Source: Pelomonas sp052436255
Lineage (GTDB): Bacteria; Pseudomonadota; Gammaproteobacteria; Burkholderiales; Burkholderiaceae_C
Length of the DNA stretch: 64,000 bases
Assembly: GCA_052436255.1 (NCBI GenBank)
Contig: JBQVNP010000011.1
Coordinates: 1-64,000 of the forward strand
Direction of reading: 5' to 3'
How positions within the stretch are numbered: position 1 is the stretch's first letter; each line of letters opens with the position of its first letter. The position numbers were made by a program, and so were the translations under genes. Positions 7,922 to 15,775 of the stretch are shown here, piece by piece. A model generated the notes under the pieces. The model was not told where the DNA came from and ran no database searches. It saw only the letters and a list, made by a program, of their open reading frames with translations.

Positions 7922-8608
7922 TCAGTCTTCCTTCGCCTCGCAGGCGCTCTCAACCTCGTCCTCATCCATGTCCACATCCAGGGTGGTTCGGCCGCAGTAC
8001 ATCGCCAGCAGCAAGCCGTCGAAGTCGCCCACGACGGCCGGAGTGGACTTCGGGGTGATGTCGTGGCCGCTCAGCTTGAGGGCGTAGATCGCCCCGTCGC
8101 CCGTGAAAGCGAGGCGTATGTCGGCGTGGTAGGTGTCCCGCGTGTTGGGATCCGAGTCCAGATACAAATGCCCGCCGCCGCTGCTGTACTGGGACGGCTC
8201 GAAGCGTGCGTAGAACCGCTCGTGGTCGTCTTTGTGGAGGCCGCCTCGGGCCTGCTCCAGCAGCTCCGACAGCTTGATGCGAGCAGGCACCTCCGGCATC
8301 ACCGACTGTGCGACCCGCTCCAGCGCGGTCTTCAGGGCCGCCGCGTTGGCGCCATCGACAGCATTGCTGACCGCGATGTTCAGCATGTGCTGGAACTTCG
8401 CCACGTCGTGCACGCGCAGGCCGTGCGGCAGCGCTTCGGAGAGCTGCTGCGTCAGAAGCTTGCGGAACTCGCTGCGGTAGCCGGTGGCCTCCTCCAGGGA
8501 GTCCTTTAGGGCCTTGGTGATGGCGCCATCCAGCAGCGGCTGGATGCGCTCGGGCGCCACGGCCGCAGCCACGATGCCCTCGATGTCGATCTGGAAGTTG
8601 AAGTTCAT
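7922..8608 (-). CDS. Hypothetical phage protein
   Basis: Protein of 228 residues. The N-terminal half is predicted helical (MNFNFQIDIEGIVAAAVAPE, then long amphipathic helices). The C-terminal half is beta-rich with aromatic residues and ends in a very acidic tail (DVDMDEDEVE). AAGGAA lies seven bases before the ATG. Function unknown; it sits next to the sliding-clamp-like gene. Confidence 0.55.
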   Translation of the reverse strand: MNFNFQIDIEGIVAAAVAPERIQPLLDGAITKALKDSLEEATGYRSEFRKLLTQQLSEALPHGLRVHDVAKFQHMLNIAVSNAVDGANAAALKTALERVAQSVMPEVPARIKLSELLEQARGGLHKDDHERFYARFEPSQYSSGGGHLYLDSDPNTRDTYHADIRLAFTGDGAIYALKLSGHDITPKSTPAVVGDFDGLLLAMYCGRTTLDVDMDEDEVESACEAKED

Positions 8609-8642
8609 GTCAGTTTCCTTGTGCTCGCGGAGGGGATGGGTT

Positions 8643-9434
8643 TCAGGCCTCTGCCGGCTCTGCATCGGCGTTGACGCGGCTGATCGCGGTGCCGGCCAGG
8701 TCGTCAGCCTTCGCCTCGTTGTCCTTCTGAGCGGCTGCTTCAGCAGCGGCGCGTTCGCGCTCCACGGCGCCACGTAGCATGAGCGGAACCGGCGCTGATG
8801 CCATGCTCGTGTCCTGATCGCGCAGCGACATCGTCACGGCCATCAACTCCGACTCCGCGGCGAAGCGAGTGATGAGCATCCCGTCCGGCGTGGTCCAGTG
8901 GAAGAGCGGCGCCGTCGTCCGGCTGCTCAGGTCCGCGCCCAGCTTGTCCAGCACGCCCAGGTACTTCGGGTTGAACGGGCCTTGGCAGCCGGGGCGCAAC
9001 TCGCCGAGGGCCGGTGCCAGCACGCGCAGCACCTTCGGGTATTCGACCGCTTCGATGGTCGGAGGGCCTGGCTGTACATGCATCTCTTCCAGCAGCGCCG
9101 ACAGCACGCGGATGCGGCCGTCCTGAATGACGACGCGGGAGTCCGGGCGGTTGCGGCAGTCGCGCGCAGACGCCGCGAGCTTGGAACTGCAGGTCAGCGT
9201 CTGCGGGCCCGGCGTGCGGCCGTTGGCATCAAACGCCACGCCGAGCTGATGGCCGTTCGTGGCGACGATCAGAACGCCAGAACCACACGGGTGCGGCATC
9301 AAGTGCACGCCGTTGAGATACCAGCGGATGTCCTGCTTGGCACGGAAGACGGCGACGGCACCGAACAGGCGCGCGTCCACCGCCGTGGTGATGTCTTCGG
9401 GCAAGTCGATGGCGGGAGTGGTGGTCTTGGTCAT
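8643..9434 (-). CDS. Sliding-clamp (DnaN-like) domain protein
   Basis: Beta clamps encircle DNA and tether polymerases and repair enzymes. Residues 25-75 read like a clamp domain: AVFRAKQDIRWYLNGVHL followed by VLIVATNGHQLGVAF, matching the DnaN pattern R-Y-Y-L-N-G ... V-A-T-D-G-H-R-L-A. At 263 residues it is shorter than a full three-domain host clamp. The last 50 residues are Ala/Glu-rich and probably disordered. A phage clamp or clamp decoy acting with the Bet/exonuclease genes is inferred. Confidence 0.6.
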   Translation of the reverse strand: MTKTTTPAIDLPEDITTAVDARLFGAVAVFRAKQDIRWYLNGVHLMPHPCGSGVLIVATNGHQLGVAFDANGRTPGPQTLTCSSKLAASARDCRNRPDSRVVIQDGRIRVLSALLEEMHVQPGPPTIEAVEYPKVLRVLAPALGELRPGCQGPFNPKYLGVLDKLGADLSSRTTAPLFHWTTPDGMLITRFAAESELMAVTMSLRDQDTSMASAPVPLMLRGAVERERAAAEAAAQKDNEAKADDLAGTAISRVNADAEPAEA

Positions 9435-9580
9435 TGCGTTTGCTTCGCGGGTTGAGGTTGCTGCTCGCGCTTGGCGAGGTCTGCGGCCAGGGCATCCCAG
9501 GGGATGGCCGGCGTTTCTTGATCGGGTTTTGATTGCCAGGGCCGGGCCTGGGCGCGCTGGCGAAGGCGACGGCTAGCCAT
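9431..9580 (-). CDS. Hypothetical 49-residue basic protein
   Basis: A small basic, Gln/Arg-rich peptide (MASRRLRQRAQARPWQS then IPWDALAADLAKR). It overlaps both neighbours by a few bases, in the manner of the whole operon, with CGGAG upstream. Function unknown. Confidence 0.4.
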   Translation of the reverse strand: MASRRLRQRAQARPWQSKPDQETPAIPWDALAADLAKREQQPQPAKQTQ

Positions 9581-9956
9581 GGACGGGCTCCGTCTTCGCC
9601 TCTGCCGCCTTGCTGCGGACCGCCTTGGCGTACTCACGAGCGTTGGCCCCGATGTTGTTGAGGCTGCTGCGCCGGCCGTTGGTCAGCGTCACGGAATCGA
9701 AGGCGCGGGCGAGTGCGTCGGCGCGGGTTTCAAGGCAGTGCTCAACCGTGCCCTCGAAGGACCGGCCGAAGCGCTCGGTGAACCATGCGTCATGGCCGCC
9801 GAAGATGAAAACCGGAACGCCGTTGGCACGGTCAGCGCCCAGCGGATCGGCGCCGTACTTGCCGGCCCCCAGCACGCAGACCATGACTGCCGCGATCTCA
9901 AGGTCATCGGCCTCGAAGTGGTAGGCGTCGCTCGGGTTGATGAGGTTGAACTTCAT
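9573..9956 (-). CDS. Hypothetical phage protein
   Basis: Protein of 127 residues, beginning MKFNLINPSDAYHFEADDLE, with a Gly/Phe-rich centre (VFIFGGHDAWFTERFGRSFE) and a helical C-terminus. It overlaps its upstream neighbour by ATGA. Function unknown. Confidence 0.5.
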   Translation of the reverse strand: MKFNLINPSDAYHFEADDLEIAAVMVCVLGAGKYGADPLGADRANGVPVFIFGGHDAWFTERFGRSFEGTVEHCLETRADALARAFDSVTLTNGRRSSLNNIGANAREYAKAVRSKAAEAKTEPVHG

Positions 9957-10204
9957 GGCGCGTTTCCTTCCACCGGCTTCGCAGCGTTGAGCAGGCCCTG
10001 ACGCTCCAGTAACGCCATCAGGTAGGCGATGTGGTCGCGACCCTTCACGACGAAGATGGCGCGCTCGGTGTCCGCGGCGCTGCTGCCGTCCATGAAGACG
10101 CTCACGGCGTCGGTGTCCTTCTCGGCGGCGTCCAGCAGGTTGACCACGCGGGCGCGGTTGTTGTGGATGGATGTGGCCTTGTTGCGGGCGGTGTCGGTGC
10201 TCAT
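9953..10204 (-). CDS. Hypothetical phage protein
   Basis: An 83-residue acidic protein, mostly alpha/beta by eye (VVNLLDAAEKDTDAVSVFMD, then AIFVVKGRDHIAYLMALLER). It lies two bases downstream of the exonuclease gene. Function unknown. Confidence 0.5.
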   Translation of the reverse strand: MSTDTARNKATSIHNNRARVVNLLDAAEKDTDAVSVFMDGSSAADTERAIFVVKGRDHIAYLMALLERQGLLNAAKPVEGNAP

Positions 10205-10205
10205 G

Positions 10206-12053
10206 TCAGGCTGCCTGCTGCAGCTCTTCAGCCTTCGCCGCGAAGTGCTTGCTGGCCTTGATGCAGAGGGCGCGGGCGTCCGACTGGCGGTAGAACTTCA
10301 TGCCGCGCTCGACGCGGAACTGGAAGCCCTCCTGGGCGATGCCTTCGGCGGTGATCGTGTAGGGCGCAATCAGCGCCTGGATCTCGCCGAGGCGGACGGT
10401 GTAGGGCTCGGCCATGGTGGTCGCGACAGTGCGGCGGAAGGCGCGCACCTCGGGGGCTGGTGCCACAGAAGGGGCCGCGTCGGCGGCTTGCCCAGCGCCC
10501 ATAGAGCCGACGCTCGGGCTGGTGATGACAGGAGCATCCCGGTCGGTAGCGTCGGGCGTGCTTGCCTCTGCCTTCAAAACCTGTTGGGAGTCCTGCGCTG
10601 CGATGTTCTTGGCGGCCAGGTCGGCGGAGGCTTGGCGCTCCAGGCGGGCGGCCTCGTCGGCGCGGGCCTGTGCCTCGACCGCCTCGCGCTGGCGCTGCGC
10701 TGCGGCCTCGCGCTCCAGCCGCGCCACTTCCTCGGCCCGGATGCGCTCGCGCTCTGCCTCGATGCGCTGCCGTGCGACGGCCCGGCGGCTGGTCACGAGG
10801 TTGGCGAAGTCCTCGGCCGGCTTGGTGCACACCGCTGGGAAGTCGGGAAAGAGCCCGGCCGCGTCAGCATCGTTCATCGCCTTGCGGTTGGCGTCGATCA
10901 GGTCGGCGACGCGGTTCAGCTCGATCTTGACCCGCGCCAGTTCGGTGCTGATCGCGTCTTCCATGCTGGCCAGGCTGCGCTTGTTCTTGATGGCACCCGG
11001 GAAGTCAGACGGAACGGAGAAGGACACGCCGACGCGGGCATGCAAGGCGGCGTAATGCTGCTGGGCCGCCTTCTGGCCGTCCGACACGATCTCGGCCTTG
11101 CGGCGCTCCTTCTCGCTGGCCAGCAGCTTCTCTGCCATCAGACGGTTTGTGCGGACCAGCGCGGCCAGCATGTCCTTCGTCTTCTTGGCGGTGTCGACGG
11201 TCTGGATCTGCGCCAGCATCTGCGTCTCGGCGGCGTCCAGCGCGGCCTCGGCGCCCTTCATGGCCTTGATCTGCAGGTCCAGGTCAGCGAAGTCCTGATC
11301 GGTCTTCGGCTCACGGATAAGGCGGTGCTCCAGGAAGTCGCGCAGCGCGGTCTCGAACGCGCCGAAGTTCGCCGTGATGGCGATCTCGCCGGTGACCTTG
11401 ACCAGCACGGCGGGCAGGGCCTGCACCGGCTCGGCGACCACGGCAGGCACGACCTCGGCGGGCTGGTAGGCGGCTACGTCGGCCTCGAACTGGGCCCAGC
11501 CGGCCACGATGCGGGCGCGCAGCTCCAGGTTCGGCGTGTACCAGCAGTGGCGCTCTTCGACGAGGTTGCCCTCGTCGTCGAACTGGGCCGCGACGAACAG
11601 TGTCCTCTCGCACGTATCGTTCACGGCGTGCTGCTGTTCCATCTGGACCTGATAGTCAAGCGGCAGGTCAGCGCCGGTGCAGCCTGGCACCATCGCTTCA
11701 CGCAGGCGCTTGTTCAGGCGCTTGCACTCGAAGCTCTGGTCATAGAGGAACGTCAGGCCGTCGAAGCTGGCCGACAACGGGCCGTTGGTCCCAACGACGG
11801 GCGACAGGTCCTCGCCGATGATCTCTTCGGCGATGGGACGGGCCAGCGCTTCGGTACGGTGGCCGTCGTCAAACAGCCGCTGTGTCTGCGCGTCGACCTC
11901 CTCGGTGAGGCCGGTCGCGACTTCCTTGAGCAGCTGCGCGCGGGTCTTGTACGGCGAGCAGCCCATCATGGCCGGCGCGTCGCTGGCGTTGAAGTGGTTC
12001 AAGCGGTGGGCATGCCATTCGGGCGTGCCCTGGGTCAGCTGGACGATGTTCAT
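10206..12053 (-). CDS. YqaJ-type recombination exonuclease with long C-terminal extension
   Basis: The N-terminal 200 residues are a lambda-exonuclease-like YqaJ nuclease: TQGTPEWHAHRLNHFNASD, then H65/E68, D98 (ASFDGL) and E109-x-K111 (FECKR), the D-ExK metal site. It should resect double-strand ends 5' to 3' and hand single strands to the Bet-type protein encoded just upstream (ATGA overlap). Residues 200-500 are long coiled-coil helices rich in Glu/Arg/Ala, and the last 70 form a small domain. At 615 residues it is much longer than a bare nuclease of roughly 200-300. One intact frame supports a true fusion. Confidence 0.75.
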   Translation of the reverse strand: MNIVQLTQGTPEWHAHRLNHFNASDAPAMMGCSPYKTRAQLLKEVATGLTEEVDAQTQRLFDDGHRTEALARPIAEEIIGEDLSPVVGTNGPLSASFDGLTFLYDQSFECKRLNKRLREAMVPGCTGADLPLDYQVQMEQQHAVNDTCERTLFVAAQFDDEGNLVEERHCWYTPNLELRARIVAGWAQFEADVAAYQPAEVVPAVVAEPVQALPAVLVKVTGEIAITANFGAFETALRDFLEHRLIREPKTDQDFADLDLQIKAMKGAEAALDAAETQMLAQIQTVDTAKKTKDMLAALVRTNRLMAEKLLASEKERRKAEIVSDGQKAAQQHYAALHARVGVSFSVPSDFPGAIKNKRSLASMEDAISTELARVKIELNRVADLIDANRKAMNDADAAGLFPDFPAVCTKPAEDFANLVTSRRAVARQRIEAERERIRAEEVARLEREAAAQRQREAVEAQARADEAARLERQASADLAAKNIAAQDSQQVLKAEASTPDATDRDAPVITSPSVGSMGAGQAADAAPSVAPAPEVRAFRRTVATTMAEPYTVRLGEIQALIAPYTITAEGIAQEGFQFRVERGMKFYRQSDARALCIKASKHFAAKAEELQQAA

Positions 12054-12907
12054 TCGGCGGCCTCGGTGGCTTCGGTGGCGGGGGACTCCTCGCGCTTGAG
12101 CGCGTTGATCTGGGCTGTCTGCTCGGGCGTCAGGGCGCCGCGCGCCAGCGCCCAGCCCAGGATGTCGTTCGTGGTCTTGATGCCCTCGGCGACAGCGCGG
12201 GTCCAGCGGGGCATTTGCTCGGCGAACTTGTCGTCGGGCCAGGTCGCGGGCGGCGGGGGCGGGGGTGGCGATCCAACAACCTCTGCCGCTCCCATGTGCT
12301 TCGGCTCGGCCTGCGCGTCCAGCGCCTTCCCTTCCATCTCTTCGGCCGTGGGCGTAGAGCCGACCTCGGGGAACGCCTTGCGCAGGGCCTGGGCTTCGGC
12401 GCACTTGGCCAGCTGGCCGCGCGGGCGCTTCGACCACATGGCATTGGGCGCGATGCTCTTTTCCTTGCCGCCCTTGATCGCGTAGTTCTCCGTCCAGTAC
12501 TCGACGGCCGTGAACGTGGCGACCTGGCCGCTGGGCAGCAGGCGCTTGACGGTGACCTTGCACCAGTCGGGATACGTGACGGTCTGGCCGCCGATCTCTT
12601 CCGTCAGCATCGGCCCGAACTCGGGCTCGCTGATGCCGGCCATCTGGTTGGAGCGGCTGGCCTGCGTGCGGTAGAGGCCGACGCCGGGCATGACCACATC
12701 ACGCATCTGCCCGGCCTTGCTGTCCCACATGGGGACGATGTGGACCGGCTTCTGCATGGGGTCCAGGCCGGCCGCCTTGCAGTAGCCTAGGACCATGCGG
12801 ATGCTGCCGTGGTTCGCACCGGGGTAGAGGCTGCTGCTGAGCACGTCCAGCAGCTCGGGCTCGGACAGCGCGAGCGCGCCGCCTTCTTGTCGGGTGATTG
12901 CGTTCAT
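12050..12907 (-). CDS. bet: Phage recombination protein Bet (single-strand annealing)
   Basis: A lambda Beta/RecT-superfamily protein that anneals complementary single strands during phage recombination. Recognisable segments are SSSLYPGANHGSIRMVLGYC, then LDPMQKPVHIVPMWD and MPGVGLYRTQASRSNQMAGI, and the basic AMWSKRPRGQLAKCAEAQAL. A polyproline linker (about residues 214-222) precedes a 60-residue acidic tail. The length of 285 is normal, and pairing with a nuclease gene is typical. Confidence 0.88.
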   Translation of the reverse strand: MNAITRQEGGALALSEPELLDVLSSSLYPGANHGSIRMVLGYCKAAGLDPMQKPVHIVPMWDSKAGQMRDVVMPGVGLYRTQASRSNQMAGISEPEFGPMLTEEIGGQTVTYPDWCKVTVKRLLPSGQVATFTAVEYWTENYAIKGGKEKSIAPNAMWSKRPRGQLAKCAEAQALRKAFPEVGSTPTAEEMEGKALDAQAEPKHMGAAEVVGSPPPPPPPATWPDDKFAEQMPRWTRAVAEGIKTTNDILGWALARGALTPEQTAQINALKREESPATEATEAAE

Positions 12908-12919
12908 GTGGTTGTCCAG

Positions 12920-13015
12920 TTAGGAAAAGACGCCGACCTGCCACAGGAAGGCGGTCAGTGCGGCAATGGCGATGACGGCGAAGTCAGCGAGTCGCCCGTG
13001 GTTGTGCGGACTCAT
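12920..13015 (-). CDS. Putative 31-residue membrane peptide
   Basis: A 31-codon frame (MSPHNHGRLADFAVIAIAAL and onward, ending FLWQVGVFS) fills the gap before bet. The centre is a hydrophobic helix long enough to span a membrane. Its ATG overlaps the upstream stop in ATGA fashion, like its neighbours. Too short to be certain. Confidence 0.4.
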   Translation of the reverse strand: MSPHNHGRLADFAVIAIAALTAFLWQVGVFS

Positions 13016-13302
13016 CGCGCTGCCGCCTTCAACGCATCCGCGATCAGGCACAAAGCCCAGGTCGCAATGCAGGTGGACAGCAGGTAGATGACCGTCAGCA
13101 GGTAGGCCTCGGCCGGCGACAGGTCGTCGGGCCGGTCGTCATCGGCGCCAAGCTCAGTGCATGCCTCGGCCGGCGCGGGCTGGACCTCGGGCGAGCAGCG
13201 GCGGGCCGGCCAGCCTTGCTCGGGGCGGCCTTGCGGCGCGATCCAGGGCCGGTCAGGCGGCAGCGGCAGGGCGCGGTGGGCGGTCATGCGGCGGGCGTTC
13301 AC
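13012..13302 (-). CDS. Small membrane protein with proline-rich N-terminus
   Basis: Protein of 96 residues from the GTG at 13302, which overlaps the upstream stop (GTGA) and has GGAGG five bases before it. The later ATG at 13287 lacks a site. The N-terminal 60 residues are polar and proline-rich; the C-terminus is one transmembrane helix (YLLTVIYLLSTCIATWALCL). Function unknown. Confidence 0.5.
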   Translation of the reverse strand: MNARRMTAHRALPLPPDRPWIAPQGRPEQGWPARRCSPEVQPAPAEACTELGADDDRPDDLSPAEAYLLTVIYLLSTCIATWALCLIADALKAAAR

Positions 13303-13478
13303 GACAGCCTCCAAGCAATGACACCGGCATGGACCGCGCAGGCCGCAGCCGCAAGCCATGCAACGCGCGTGACGGCCCCGGAATGCTTGCCGTACAGGTT
13401 CCGGCCGGCCCAGCGAGCCACGAAGCAGGAGGCCACAGCAGCCAGCGTGGCGAGGATGAGGTAGACGGCGGGGCTCAT
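13299..13478 (-). CDS. Small two-span membrane protein
   Basis: A 59-residue frame with two hydrophobic segments (VYLILATLAAVASCFVARWA and VAWLAAAACAVHAGVIAW) joined by a short basic loop. Both ends overlap neighbouring genes by ATGA/GTGA, so it fits the coupled operon exactly. Function unknown; an early membrane protein could act in exclusion. Confidence 0.6.
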   Translation of the reverse strand: MSPAVYLILATLAAVASCFVARWAGRNLYGKHSGAVTRVAWLAAAACAVHAGVIAWRLS

Positions 13479-13735
13479 GCGGCACCTCGCGCGGCGTCGA
13501 CAGCAGCCTGCAGCCGGTCGCGCAGGCCCTGGTCGCGGAAGCTGACGGCGAAGCTGGCCAGCGTCTCCACAACCAAGTCCCGCAGCTCGCCGGCTTCCGC
13601 CTTGGCCCGCGCGTGGCCGAGCTTGTAGGCCTCGTCCTGGATGCGGATGACCGCGTCGCCAACCGTGTCGGTGAACCGGTTGTGCTCGTGGACCATGGCT
13701 TCGTGGTCCGCGACGTTGTGCCGGAGGCCGCTCAT
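13475..13735 (-). CDS. Hypothetical helical phage protein
   Basis: An 86-residue all-helical protein (MSGLRHNVADHEAMVHEHNR, then DLVVETLASFAVSFRDQGLR). Start and stop overlap the neighbours. Function unknown. Confidence 0.5.
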   Translation of the reverse strand: MSGLRHNVADHEAMVHEHNRFTDTVGDAVIRIQDEAYKLGHARAKAEAGELRDLVVETLASFAVSFRDQGLRDRLQAAVDAARGAA

Positions 13736-14109
13736 GCCGCTGCTCCCGCGTAGTTGTGCGTGTCGTCCTGCCCGGCGACCCATTCGGATTCCAGGACCAC
13801 CGGGGCGACGGCCTGGGCGGGGCCGCTCTGCAGCTGCGATTCGAGGTTGCGCACGCGCAGCTTGGCGGCGGCGACGTCGGGGTCCATCAGGAACGCGTCG
13901 AGGCGCAGGCTCGCGGCCCTGCAGTTGTGCCGGGCGGTGTGGCGCCCAGGCTCGCAGGCCAGTGCGCGCTCCACATCCGCCTGGCGAAGCAAGCCGCCAC
14001 GGCGCTCCAGCAGTTCCGCCAAGTCGCGACGGGCGTCCTGAAGGTGCAGCTCAATGACTGCCCGGCCGCCGAGGGTCTGGCCGCTGCGGGCCGCGCTCTG
14101 TGCTTGCAT
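13732..14109 (-). CDS. Hypothetical helical protein, first gene after pL
   Basis: Protein of 125 residues, Ala/Arg-rich and helical, beginning MQAQSAARSGQTLGGRAVIE. The ATG at 14109 was chosen over an upstream in-frame start because the pL-like promoter places the transcript start near 14153. The first gene of a pL operon is often an antiterminator or host-takeover protein, but nothing in the sequence proves this. Confidence 0.5.
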   Translation of the reverse strand: MQAQSAARSGQTLGGRAVIELHLQDARRDLAELLERRGGLLRQADVERALACEPGRHTARHNCRAASLRLDAFLMDPDVAAAKLRVRNLESQLQSGPAQAVAPVVLESEWVAGQDDTHNYAGAAA

Positions 14110-14159
14110 TCCCTGCCTCGCTGCCCCCGCCGTTTGGCGTTGTCTTGGGGCTTGGCTGC

Positions 14160-14203
14160 ATATTAGGCGACGCCTTATCAATGCGTCAATAGGCGTAGCC
14201 TTA
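14160..14203 (-). promoter_or_regulatory. pL-like promoter with two repressor operators
   Basis: Reading leftward, TTGACG (14189-14184) and TAATAT (14165-14160) are separated by 18 bp. Two copies of the repressor palindrome overlap them: TTAGGCG-A-CGCCTTA at 14163-14177 and ATAGGCG-T-AGCCTTA at 14189-14203. The same palindrome lies in pR at 15751-15765. Repressor binding would therefore block both promoters, as in lambda. Transcription would begin near 14153. Confidence 0.75.
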
Positions 14204-14221
14204 TTTTTGTGAGGCAGATGC

Positions 14222-14246
14222 AAAAAAGCCCGCACTGGGCGGGCTT
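14222..14246 (-). terminator. Terminator of the repressor operon
   Basis: Reading leftward, GCCCGC-CCAGT-GCGGGC is followed by six T. It lies 20 bp after the stop of the secreted-protein gene at 14266 and before pL, insulating the repressor operon from the early operon. Confidence 0.85.
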
Positions 14247-14265
14247 GACAGGGGGCAGGGGGCGG

Positions 14266-14817
14266 TTACAGCGGCTTCCGCGCTTTGGCCCGATCCTCGG
14301 CAGCTCGTTTCACTTCATCGGCAGCAGCGCGGGACCGGAATTCGACTGAGCAGTTCTCATTTTGCAGCGGCCCGCAAGCCAGCCGAATTTCCAGGTCGGC
14401 TGTGTTCCACGTCGCGCCCGTGGCGACACCAATAGCTGGCAGGTTAGTCCACTCTGGAAGCCCAAAGCGGCCTGTCACCGACTGTGCGATAGCGTGCTTC
14501 TCCGTGTTTGGGATCATGAAGACTTCCAACGATTCCACCGTGCGGCGACTGCTTAGGATCAGCTTAATCCCTCCCTGCGATGCCCATTCCGGCAATTCGT
14601 CCGCGCCGGGCAACCCGACCTTCACGACAGACCCGCCGCTCTTGACCACGAAAGGCTTTTCATGCGTGCACATGCGCTTCACAGTCCGCAAATCACGCGG
14701 ACACGAGGACAATTGCGGAAGCGGGCGCCCGGCAATCTCTACCCCTAGCACTGTCACTGGGGCTGCTTGGCCGGATGTGGCGAACACGGCAAGCAACACG
14801 GTTGCGGCAGCCTTCAT
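14266..14817 (-). CDS. Secreted lysogenic-conversion candidate
   Basis: A 183-residue protein with a clear signal peptide (MKAAATVLLAVFATSGQA, cut before APVTV) and a mature domain with cysteines at SCPRDLRT, RMCTHEKP, LACGPL and ENCSVEF, probably two disulfides. It is the third gene of the repressor operon, coupled by ATGA overlap, so it should be made in the lysogen. GGGGAGGA precedes the start. Possible roles are superinfection exclusion or a change to the host envelope; the family was not recognised. Confidence 0.6.
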   Translation of the reverse strand: MKAAATVLLAVFATSGQAAPVTVLGVEIAGRPLPQLSSCPRDLRTVKRMCTHEKPFVVKSGGSVVKVGLPGADELPEWASQGGIKLILSSRRTVESLEVFMIPNTEKHAIAQSVTGRFGLPEWTNLPAIGVATGATWNTADLEIRLACGPLQNENCSVEFRSRAAADEVKRAAEDRAKARKPL

Positions 14818-15071
14818 CATTCCTCCCCAAAAACACGTTTCAAAGTCCCATGGAACAGCGTGGCCGCCATGGCTGTAGCCCAGGCTGGATTGCGATGGGC
14901 CTCCCCGCAAGAGCTGTAGAAGAACTCGCGGTTTGCGGCCATGACGGTGTAGCTGATGCCGATGATCTTCCCCGCCTCAGCCTGGCTTAGCAGCTCGCGC
15001 AGGCACTCGACGGTTTCGTGGCTGACGCTCTGCCGAAGGTGCAAGAGCCGGAACGGTCTGGCGCGCTTCAT
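14817..15071 (-). CDS. Hypothetical protein coupled to the repressor
   Basis: An 84-residue protein: basic start MKRARPFRLLHLRQSVS, a helix (ETVECLRELLSQAEAGKIIG), then a strand and the segment CGEAHRNPAWATAMAATLFH. I recall similar small proteins near repressors of other Burkholderiales prophages but cannot name a family. Its ATG overlaps the repressor stop (ATGA) and its stop overlaps the next start, so all three genes form one lysogenic transcript. Confidence 0.6.
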   Translation of the reverse strand: MKRARPFRLLHLRQSVSHETVECLRELLSQAEAGKIIGISYTVMAANREFFYSSCGEAHRNPAWATAMAATLFHGTLKRVFGEE

Positions 15072-15700
15072 TGGTCCGTCCCCTCCGTCCCCGTCCCCGC
15101 TTCGCCCTGTTTGCGGTCCAACGGCGATCTGTTCGTCCGCTGCGGGTCTGTGCGCCTGTCGTTGCTGATCCATCCTGATCCCTCCCTTTTGCCTCCCCCT
15201 AGACCTTGGGGGCTGGTCGAATCATCAGGGGCGGGGTGGCTCATAGGCTGATCCAGCGCAGAACCGGCAGGGCGTAACTTTTCACCGACTTCGGCCCCTA
15301 ACAGGCGCGCCAACTCGCGCTGATTTCTGGTGTCACCGCGCCGCATTGCCATCTTGTGGAGCAGGTCGGCAACGTCCTGGCGCACCTCGGGCGGCATGTC
15401 CGCGGCCAGGGCGTCGCCGAGAGCTGCAAGGGCTGCTTCAACCGCGATGACGGCGGCCGCAGGCTGTTCAGGCGGCGGCTCTGAGGCGAAGGACGCAAGG
15501 CCCCAATGGCTCGGGCCGGCTACATCGGCGAAGTAGGCCCACAGCTTTGGCAGCTTCGCCTTGTCGATGGTGCCTTTGTTCACCCAGTCCTGCACGGATG
15601 GCGCCTTCACCCCGAAGTCTTCCGCCAGCTTTGCCTTGGAGATCTTCTTGAGCACGCGCGCAGCCTCGATGGCTGCTCCAAGGTCTTTGCCTGTAAGCAT
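15068..15700 (-). CDS. CI-like phage repressor
   Basis: Protein of 210 residues with an N-terminal helix-turn-helix (LKKISKAKLAEDFGVKAPSV, about residues 17-36, then QDWVNKG). A helical middle follows (about residues 85-140) and the tail is polar and probably disordered. It lacks the LexA-type Ser/Lys peptidase domain of lambda CI, so RecA-stimulated self-cleavage is not expected. It diverges from the Cro-like gene, with palindromic operators between. A GCCTTAT half-site lies at 15702-15708, just before its ATG, suggesting autoregulation. Confidence 0.8.
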   Translation of the reverse strand: MLTGKDLGAAIEAARVLKKISKAKLAEDFGVKAPSVQDWVNKGTIDKAKLPKLWAYFADVAGPSHWGLASFASEPPPEQPAAAVIAVEAALAALGDALAADMPPEVRQDVADLLHKMAMRRGDTRNQRELARLLGAEVGEKLRPAGSALDQPMSHPAPDDSTSPQGLGGGKREGSGWISNDRRTDPQRTNRSPLDRKQGEAGTGTEGTDQ

Positions 15701-15741
15701 TGCCTTATGTTCGGTTGACGGCGCCTCATTAGGCAATTCCG

Positions 15742-15775
15742 TTGACAAAGTAAGGCGGCGCCTTATACTGGCCGC
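15742..15775 (+). promoter_or_regulatory. pR promoter with operator; leaderless start
   Basis: TTGACA (15742-15747) and TATACT (15764-15769) are spaced 16 bp. A perfect operator, TAAGGCG-G-CGCCTTA (15751-15765), fills the spacer. The ATG of the Cro-like gene at 15776 is seven bases after the -10 box, where transcription should start, and there is no Shine-Dalgarno site, so the message looks leaderless. A second inverted pair, GCCT-N4-AGGC, lies at 15723-15734. Confidence 0.8.

Noticed and set aside
10029..12485. An 818-codon rightward frame over the exonuclease and bet genes.
   Set aside because: It is the complement of two recognised leftward genes in GC-rich DNA and has no protein-like motif.
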